A stretch of DNA of 64,000 nt, from the NCBI GenBank assembly GCA_003988855.1, contig QYAI01000022.1:1-64000 (forward strand), given 5' to 3'. Within the stretch, counting starts at the first letter, position 1. The number at the start of each line of letters is the position of its first letter. Position numbers and translations under genes: made by a program. The stretch is from Arachnopeziza araneosa. Taxonomy: Eukaryota > Ascomycota > Leotiomycetes > Helotiales > Arachnopezizaceae. This document shows, piece by piece, positions 56,823 to 64,000 of the stretch. The notes beneath the pieces were generated by a model. That model made no database searches, had not been told where the DNA came from, and saw nothing but the letters and a program-made list of their open reading frames with translations.

Positions 56823-58809
56823 ACATTCTTCACAATCTAGAATTCTGTCACACTTGACCTGGATCAGCTCATTTTCGTTTCATGTCAACACCAAAGAACA
56901 AGATGCAGATTACAATGCCATTTTAGGTTTTTCATGAGGAAGGAGTTATTTGTTTTGAATATCTCCCCAAAGGCTGGCCTGAGCAGGCCTCGGGGTTCGG
57001 GTGTTTGTTCTGTATATTTATATAGGGTCATTCTATCTATCTCGGTAGCTTCAGACTTCAAACTTCAATCATCATCTCATCTCACTGAAACGTGAATCCC
57101 GGAATGACATACTAAGAAGCGTCAGATTCTTCAATGCTACCTCAGGTCGGGATTGTACTGATTGGTTGCGAAGTACTCGGAGCACTTATACAGACCACTG
57201 TTTACCCCCAGCCGTAGATATGTCCTTGTTATTCTTCATTTCTATCTCGGGATACATCAACGGTGGCGTCGGCGACGGTTGGGCTCTACACAGATGTGAA
57301 TCCACCTCGATATCCCGGCCATCCTGTCCATCCAGCACGTCATCTCCCGCCCTCCTCAACCCGTCTATCCCTTTCTCATCCCTATGCACCCATCATCATC
57401 AGCTCCTGCCCTGCATCTCATGATGATTTCTCTCCCCCAAAAAAGAATCCGAAAAAGGGAATCAGGACTCACCTCCCTCGACCCCTCCAGATCCACCCCA
57501 GCGGAACGCACTCGCAGAAATCACGCCGCGCCGAGACGCCATCGCCCGCACGCGCCGGCGCCGAGCTCCACCGGATCGGCACCGAGTGCCGCCCCATGAC
57601 GATGTTCGGGTTCCGCTGCAGGATCGCGCTGAGGCCGTGGGGATCCGTCTCGCGGGAGGAGGCGGTTGTGTTGTCTGCGTGCCGGGTTAGGGGGAAGGAG
57701 TTTAGGCGTGGGAGGGGGTGGTGGGCGTGTTGTCCGCGGAGGGCGTGTTGTGGGTGTGGATATGGAAGTGCTGATGCAGGCGCATGGCATCTCGAAATAG
57801 GAGGCGGCCAGAGTTTCCGGCGCGCCGATGTCGACGACTGGGTGTGTGATGCCGGAGGTGCTTTGGGGCTCCATCCCTCACCTGTTGTCGCTGGTTTACG
57901 CGACCATGGCAAATTCATTTGTATCTTGTGCGTCGATGCAATGTTTCAAAACGGCTCCCTTTTAAATTCTGCTTCGACCCAAGTCGATACGTGAAAAATG
58001 GAGAGCAGCGTGAATCATCTGCTTGGACTCATAATAGCAGGTGATATGATTCGAATGCTCCCATAGAGAATCTTGACATCATCATCCCTGAGATCTTTGC
58101 ATTATTCCTCTACTTGGAATAGAGCCTCTGAGTGTAGAGACTGATTATCCTTGTACCAGATACCGCTTGTTTGCACGGCCATCATGGTTGACTGAGTGGA
58201 TGATCGTGTAACAGATTATGAGCCGCGCGCAGAAAATGCGTAGGTTGAATATCGGTGAGTATAAATCCTCGCACTACTTGTATGACGGATTTGGCTATCT
58301 GTATACTCGGTTTAGATTTAGTCTCTCTGTGGATGGTTGTGAGAGAGATCTGGCTGCTTCTAACACGGGGTTTGGACAGGAGAGGGCTCTTGAGAGTGCC
58401 TGTTGGGGTGAGTAGGTACCCAGCTTCTTGCAATGTGGAGGGATGCCATTTATTAAGGATTGCTCTATCTCTGTTCACAAGACGTGATATCTGTGAGGCT
58501 CTCTCTGCTGAGAGTTCCTCACTGGCAGTGTACTCTTTCAAGCATATCGCCGTCACTATTCTACAGAGAACTCCGATAGGGACTAGCGGAAGTCGTAATT
58601 CACTTGGCTGATGGACATGTATCCACGCCTATATAAAGTAGCTCGTCGTCCAGCTCGATATTCTTGATTCTTCCAACCCAAAATAACTACATCCAACTTC
58701 AACACCAGTACCCAAGTCTCGAGTTGATCATCACATCTTCACTTACCTTCAACACGATATCACGTCCCTTTTACAGTTTTCCAAACACGCCATCTGAATC
58801 TTGCCCAAG
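56823..58809. other. Spacer with a GC-rich island
   Basis: About 2 kb between two secreted-protein genes. A GC-rich segment at roughly 57440-57800 is open on both strands (plus 57263-57994; minus 57469-57918 and 57521-57874). One minus frame carries VDIGAPETLAASYFEM and another SAILQRNPNIVMGR, which look faintly protein-like, but no consistent splice model was found. The last ~200 bases, rich in C/T and A, are a likely leader of the next gene. Confidence 0.4.
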
Positions 58810-59509
58810 ATGAAGTCTATTACCTCCATCTCCTTCCTCGGCCTCTTCGTTGTCTCGTGCCTCGCATCTACGATTCCCGCTCTACTTGAGCGTGAAGACA
58901 CTGCCCTCACCGCCGCTGTTGCAGCCTGTCTCAGTGAGTTCCATCCCACCGCTCTCCTCTTTGCGTTTCCCTCTCTCAAGCAAGATGATTAACGGCCCTA
59001 GACCAAGATAACTGCGCTTGCGCTAATCGGATCTGGGCGTGGTCGACCCACGACGCTCCAGGAGTGGCGGATCTCAACACCTTTGGCAACAGCGTCCAGC
59101 CACACACTCCCAACAACACCGTGACCTTTACCTACCTCTGCGATACCTACTTCTCCCAGTCTGTTGCCCTCACACCTCTGTTCAATTCCCAGACTAAATT
59201 TCTGTTCACAGGTACACGCAGGCTCTTCAGACGTGCACCAAGTGCGTCGCCGCCGCCCTGACGGCCACCCCATCCACCATTGCGGGCACGGCAGATCCTG
59301 CGACGCTCTGGTCCCAGATCTCTCAGGGATTCATCGGATACTGCGCGCATGCCGAGGTGGCCAGTTCCAGTCTCCTGAATCTGATCGGCTGGGGTCAGCA
59401 GACGACGGTCTTCTACGATGCGCACGCCCTCTTCTACAATGCCACACTTGTCACGACTGCTCTCAGTCCATACGGTGGATACGTTCCGAACGATCCATTC
59501 AGCAAGTAG
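58810..59509 (+). CDS. Small secreted cysteine-rich protein
   Basis: Three exons (58810-58933, 59002-59158 and 59212-59509; introns 68 and 53 bp, consistent phases) give 192 residues. A signal peptide (MKSITSISFLGLFVVSCLAS) is followed by one cysteine module: NQDNCACANRIWAW, YLCDTYFSQ, TCTKCVAAAL, GYCAHAE, and the terminal VFYDAHALFYNATLVT block. The last part aligns clearly with YFYESPILFWNATVVT at the end of the 1058-residue secreted protein at 15.6 kb. The intron position before YTQALQTC is in the same place and phase as in that protein. This is a stand-alone member of the same uncharacterised family. The role is unknown, and an effector-like or wall role is only inference. Confidence 0.82.
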
Positions 59510-60262
59510 GGAAGGCGAACTGAGCAGTCGAAGGAGGGAAAGTGGTTTTGATTTTGGGATCGCTCTAGTTAGACTGCGATGTTTTTTGGTAGTATTGGGT
59601 TTGGGTTTGGGTTTGGATTTGGATTTGGGTTTGGGAACAGGTCTCTTTTGGGCACTTTTGAACAGGGCACTGGTTTGCCGGTATTGATTACTCGTACAGA
59701 TGGAGAATCGAACTGATCATGATTCCAACCAAGAATCTCGATCCCAAAAACGTCAATCAGCTGCGACTCCTGTGAAGCTCTCGTGTCGTGGATAACAAGC
59801 CCAATTACAGTTCAATCACTGCCCAAGGGATTAGAGATATCATTTGATAAACAGCCCACGAGACAAATAAGAAAACCAGAGCACGAAACACATCCAAAAT
59901 TCTGCGTTGCCCGATTAGGCAATACCAAAACAAACACGAAAGATGGGATTCGAGTCACCCATCGTGCAGAACCCGAGCCCGCTGGGGGTTGGGTTTTTGG
60001 GCGATGAGGGCAGTGGTTTCCCCCTGGCCTACCCGGTGGGTGGTTGTCGATGGGAGGATCTCGCGTATTCAATCTGATATAGGAGGGAGAGATCGGGGGA
60101 GGTGATCAGGTAAGATTCACTAGGTAAGTCACTCCTTGCTTGAGATGCTTAGTGCGCTAGGAAATTAGACTCCGGATTCAAGAGCTCAAGGGGCCAGAGG
60201 TGAATTACGTCATATCATTGTCTCTATCTACCTCTGTTCTTCAACGCCATCAACCGATTCCC
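59510..60262. other. Spacer with a TTTGGG-type repeat
   Basis: It lies between convergent genes. A degenerate hexanucleotide tract (ttgggt / ttggat units) occupies about 59595-59635, in the likely 3' untranslated region of the small secreted-protein gene. No gene was recognised. Confidence 0.5.
59595..59635 (+). repeat. Hexanucleotide TTTGGG/TTTGGA microsatellite
   Basis: About seven consecutive six-base units. It resembles but is not the fungal telomere unit TTAGGG. It is most simply a microsatellite in the 3' untranslated region. Confidence 0.85.
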
Positions 60263-60995
60263 TCAGCTACCAGGGACAAACACGCGCTGTATGTCCACCG
60301 GTTCACAGTTCTGATCCCAAGGCTGCCCATCTCCATACACCCACATCAGATGTTCCCAGCGATAAGACAACCATTCATTGGAACAGATATACCATCGATA
60401 ATAAGCTTTGGAAGGACCGAAGGCTCTCGAATCTCTCCACCCGTTCAAGTCATCTTGATAATTCAAAAAGCCTTGCTCGTCAAAGGCTAGGTTCGTATAG
60501 TCGTTAAACTCTTCAGGGTAGGCTATCATCGCAAATGCCATGTTGCTTGACGCGCCTTGGTTCAACAGTTGAATAGCTTGGGATGTTGATGTTAACTTGC
60601 CGTCCGAACCGTGGTATTCGAAATTCCAGGTGATGGTTCCTGGAGTTCCAATTGAGGCGGTGGCTGTAGAGCTTTCATCAGGAGGAGTTAGAGGACATGG
60701 GCCTTGGGTACCATTAGAGTAAGTCGCAGTACAGATGTAGCGAGTAGTGTTGATTTGGAATTCGAAAAACGATGGTGAGTAGAGATCTTTCTGGAAGGCA
60801 CAGAGAGACTCGACGTCGGCATTTTCGTGACTTGCACCCAGATAGAAACCATTCAAAGTCCGGTTGTGAGAATGGACAACGAGGTTGAATGGTGCAGATT
60901 GGTCAATGACATATGTTGTATTCTCAAACGTTGATGTTTTGAGCTGTTCCAACAACCGCTAGGGCAGCAAGACCGAATAAAAAGAATGAGTACAT
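60263..60995 (-). pseudogene. Secreted-protein gene with a one-base frameshift after the signal peptide
   Basis: An ATG at 60995-60993 opens a perfect signal peptide (MYSFFLFGLAALAVVGTAQ) but the frame stops soon after. The remaining 230 residues are open in another frame, from TSTFENTTYVIDQSAPFNLV to VFVPGS at 60263. Removing one A from the run AAAA (60937-60940 on the plus strand as tttt) joins the two in frame. No GT-AG intron can do this. The body contains LVVHSHNRTLNGFYLG and SLCAFQKDLYSPSFFEFQ, several N-glycosylation sequons, and paired cysteines (YICTAT, GPCPLT, YICSNEW, QNCEPV). It looks like a fungal secreted family of unknown function. Either the allele is broken or the homopolymer is a sequencing error. 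Confidence 0.72.
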
Positions 60996-61545
60996 TTTGA
61001 GAAGGTTGTGTTCAGTGCAGATTCGCAAGATGGACCATACCCAAGAAAGGACAGACTCAGGGCCTTTATGTTTGTGAGAGATGGATGCTGTGATCTCGAT
61101 TGAATGACATCAGTTGAGACATTCATCTCGTATCCATGATCAAGGAGCGAAAGTTGTGAAGCGGAGTGTTGTAGTACATCGCACAACGATCCATACATAT
61201 TTCTTGAAAGTGTGAGCAAGTGCGGAGTGTTCGTTGTACGGTATGACCTGCAACGTTCCGTCAATCTCTAATCGCCTTTATTGTCTCACTTCAAGAGTGA
61301 TCCACTGGGTGTTGATTAGAGAAGGAGACTTCAGAAGTGAGATGAATGACCAGGCGTTCCGTGTACGCATAATGTACCGGCCGAACCAGTTTCAAGGCTT
61401 TTTAGACCAAGGATTCAGATCAAAGAGATTTTCGAAGTGTATCTCGACTTTCAAAAGTACATCTAACCACGATTTCAAGTATTTCACTTGTGTTCTGTAA
61501 ATTCGATAGGCGTAATTCGTTGGTTGCGGCCTTTCGTGAATTCGG
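60996..61545. other. Spacer upstream of the frameshifted secreted gene
   Basis: It holds the promoter of the gene at 60263-60995 and the 3' region of the Zn2Cys6 gene. No coding sequence was recognised. Confidence 0.5.
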
Positions 61546-62802
61546 TTAGCTGAGCATCAACTGTCTAATGTCCTCATGGTTGTCCATCCTCAGAGCCTTG
61601 AGAGGTACCTCCATATAAACAGCCCACTCCGGACCCGTCATCGACGCAATGGCGGTGATCTCCCGTGCTGGGATCGTTTCAGCCCACCATAATCCTCTCA
61701 CAAACTTCAAAAAGAGTAGGTAGTGGGCTAGTATGATAAGCGCTCTCGGCTGCTTCACCCTAGCCCTCTCTGTGAATGGTGCGTTTGCAAAAGACGGCCA
61801 AGAAATGACTCGAATAAAGAGGGCATTTCCAAGGCCATCCCCCTTCAGGCCAGCATATAACATTCCCAACGCATCTAGAACTTCGCAATATGATTGAAGA
61901 TATGGGAAGTCTGGATCCGATGGTTGCATATCTTGAAACATCCTCAGAAGTATTGTAGGTACTATTGGGTCGCATCTGAGTGGCGAGATCTCTCGTTGAA
62001 AGATCGGTCCCACACTTAATCCCCGAACATTTTCGTAATTTTCCACCATTATGATAGCTCGAAGCCCTTGGTAAAGGACGAACCAGTTGACAATTATGAG
62101 ATCACCAGGTACCAGAGTGTAATCCTGAGAGCAGAGCACAACAACGAGCAGAGACATGACAACTGCAGCCTCATATTCTTTACTCCCTCCTTTGAGTCGA
62201 GGGATTGCTTGGCGATAGCTTGTCAATGCTTTACCGCGATAGACGTCAGTCTGTCTTCGAGCCTCTTCTGACGGATTGAGCCGTTGGTTATGCATAGATG
62301 CAATTCCGAGCAGCCCGTTCATTAAAAAGTCATGCTCAAAAGCGAGTTTGGGTATGGCAGTTTGCAAAGCAATTCCAGCTTCAGCATTGCCAATAGCGAC
62401 AGAATTCCATGTCACGGTTGACCATTGATGCATCATACGGAGATCAGTTGGGGTCATGATTCCATTAGATGTAACGACAGGGGGCGAAGGAGATCTGATG
62501 AGTTCCACAGAGGAAGATCTTTCGTTAAGCTCTTCATCACTCTGGGGGCTGTTGGATCTCGAGAATGGAGGGATGAGTTGGTGTAATCCTTCTTCCGATC
62601 TCACAGAACGAGGGTTGTACATGCATGGCAAGTCCCGTCTCTCACAAAATCCGCACTTTGGTAGGGTCTCATCACACTATTCAACATGAGTAGATTTCCA
62701 TTGAACAGAGATTGAAAAGACCTTGATTTTCCTCGTTTTGCACGTCTTACACCCTCCTCTCGACTTCTTGTGGGGTCTTTTGGGAATGAAGGTAGATGTC
62801 AT
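61546..62802 (-). CDS. Zn2Cys6 transcription factor of the Upc2-like group
   Basis: Two exons (62802-62722 and 62676-61546; intron gtcttt...aatag, 45 bp, phase 0) give 403 residues. The intron falls inside the zinc cluster, whose ligands are C18, C21, C28, C35, C38 and C45 (CKTCKTRKIK, then CDETLPKCGFCERRDLPC). The linker is Ser/Pro-rich. The effector part includes LRMMHQWSTVTW, AFEHDFLMNGLLGIASMHNQ, RGKALTSYRQAIPRL and EAAVVMSLLVVVLCSQDY, then FVLYQGLRAIIM. This is the pattern of sterol-uptake-control (Upc2/Ecm22)-like regulators common in filamentous fungi, most of which have no known target. It is divergent from ORC5, with 428 bases between starts. Confidence 0.9.
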
Positions 62803-63230
62803 TCCGTTCTTTTATAGTTTCTTTGGTCTCAAATTCTCAACTTTTTATTCTCAACTGATGGCTGTCGTTTGTGAGATATTTGAGTTGGATTCGGAATAGG
62901 ACGCCAAATTGAGCGACGTGGTGTTGCCCGATGCACTATCAAGGCTTTCGAAGGATAATAGTTTCTCTGAGCTATGTGACGCTTGATGATGCTAACCAAC
63001 TCACAAAAGCACCATGGCCATATTCGAGAAAGACTACAAGTAGATAGCTGATGACAATTGTCGGGTCAGGGAGAGACAATCGCTCTTTGATACGAATACC
63101 TTGTATATTATGTATGAATGCCTTAGATCCTGAGAATTCAGGCTGCACACTTTGAATCCGATCGCTTAAACGCGTCTCCCAAATTCCAGCGCGACTACAC
63201 TTCTCAAAGACCACAGGGAATTTGGTGGCC
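62803..63230. promoter_or_regulatory. Divergent promoter between the Zn2Cys6 gene and ORC5
   Basis: A 428-base spacer between divergent starts. A minus-strand 102-codon frame (62972-63280) overlaps the ORC5 start and has no independent support. No distinct regulatory repeat was recognised. Confidence 0.5.
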
Positions 63231-64000
63231 ATGGCTTCAATATTTTCTCTGCCCAATGAATTGTTATTATCTACTATCATATCGCACTTTCCATGTCGAG
63301 ATCAACAAATCCGGTCTTTAGCAACCCTCCTTTCTGTCAGTTATTTCAAAATCAGAATTTAAATAGTAGCTCTCTGCTAATTCCGAGACCAGATACGAGG
63401 CGCACCAAGTCGAAATGTTGTGCTCTACGGTCTCGAAGCAACTGGAAAGAGTGCGGTGACGAAAGCTCTTCTTGATCAACTGGCCTCCGAGGACAGTAAT
63501 GCCGTCAATGGTCATGCAAACACCCCCCACGACATAGTTCGATACGCCATGGTGAAGAGCGCAGAGTGCATCACGGGACGACATCTGCTCGAGCAGACAC
63601 TTGCTTCTGTTGCCAAAGCCTTGCAATATAAGGGAAACCTAAGCCGTTGCGAGAGCTTGTCACAATTGGTTGTTGAAGCTGGAAAGCTGCTTGAAGAATG
63701 GTTTTCAGATGGGAATGGGAAGAGAAGATTTGTCTTGGTCTTTGATGGCATCGATAAGCAGCGAGATCCGCCATCAACTTTATTACCTGCTCTTGCTCGT
63801 TTAGGAGAGATTGTAAGTAGGCCGTAAATAGCAATCTACATTTAATCTTACTGACAAACTTTTAGATACCCAATCTTACTATAATCTTCATTGTAACCTC
63901 ACCGCGACCTAACTTCCTCCATATCCCAGGCGTACCGCATATATCATTTCCTGCATACGCGAAACCGGAACTCATTGAAATAATATCCCGTACTGATCCC
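63231..64000 (+). CDS. ORC5: Origin recognition complex subunit 5 (5' part, runs off the window)
   Basis: The nuclear AAA+ ATPase subunit of the origin-binding complex. The visible exons are 63231-63335, 63393-63812 and 63866 to the edge, with introns of 57 and 53 bp, all phase 0. The N-terminus MASIFSLPNELLLSTIISHF followed by PCRDQQIRSLATLLS is the characteristic ORC5 start. It joins IRGAPSRNVVLYGLEATGKS, with the Walker A at about residues 48-55. Walker B is RRFVLVFDGIDKQRD at about 146-158. The third exon continues IPNLTIIFIVTSPRPNF and FPAYAKPELIEIIS, the expected sensor-1 region. The gene is about one half or less complete here; the C-terminal winged-helix part lies beyond position 64000. 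Confidence 0.93.

Noticed and set aside
57263..57994. 243-codon plus-strand open frame
   Set aside because: Low-complexity Pro/Ser then Arg/Gly composition driven by GC content, antisense to other frames, no motif.
59595..59635. Possible internal telomere repeat
   Set aside because: The unit is TTTGGG/TTTGGA, not TTAGGG, and it lies in a normal gene context.
62972..63280. 102-codon minus-strand frame upstream of the Zn2Cys6 gene
   Set aside because: It overlaps the ORC5 first exon, which is supported by strong family similarity on the plus strand.

Overview
The window is nuclear DNA of a filamentous ascomycete (Pezizomycotina; a Leotiomycete-like fungus is my best guess, by inference). The evidence is many short spliceosomal introns (about 43-90 bp, GT/GC...AG, CTAAC/CTGAC branch sites), HET-domain genes, Zn2Cys6 regulators, small cysteine-rich secreted proteins, and housekeeping genes with clear fungal architecture. 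No operons, CRISPR arrays or prokaryotic signals were seen. Splice models were built by hand from reading-frame phase, splice-site sequence and family conservation.

Left end (1-5 kb): a decayed, repeat-bearing stretch with a diverged 125-bp tandem duplication, palindromic AT-rich DNA, two broken HET-domain genes and an antisense amidase relic. Some lesions look like C-to-T damage (RIP-like). Next come cytosolic leucyl-tRNA synthetase (5.2-8.8 kb), a degraded coiled-coil gene (9.7-10.7 kb), and a divergent pair: a six-exon Zn2Cys6 regulator and an MFS exporter, sharing a 263-bp promoter with two CGG/CCG nine-spaced motifs.

Middle: an eight-exon, 1058-residue secreted protein built from cysteine modules (15.6-19.2 kb), heat-shock factor HSF1, the spliceosomal cyclophilin CWC27, an intron-bearing elongator tRNA-Met, an easily missed six-exon gene (27.8-28.8 kb), a protein with four 57-residue repeats, deoxyhypusine synthase, and a SNT1-like SANT-domain corepressor subunit (33.5-39 kb).

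Right half: a secreted protein carrying one of the same cysteine modules (40.5 kb), a divergent pair of uncharacterised genes (a single-pass membrane protein and a degenerate protease-like protein), a tiny membrane protein (47.8 kb), an RRM/R3H protein, a 4.2-kb gene-free stretch, a Pro/Ser-rich secreted protein, a small secreted protein homologous to the modules of the 1058-residue protein (58.8 kb), a secreted-protein gene with a one-base frameshift (60.3 kb), a second Zn2Cys6 regulator, and ORC5 running off the right edge.

How they work together: the clearest functional unit is the regulator/exporter pair. The secreted genes share two cysteine-rich domains, which is the most likely under-described biology here. 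The remaining genes are independent housekeeping loci.
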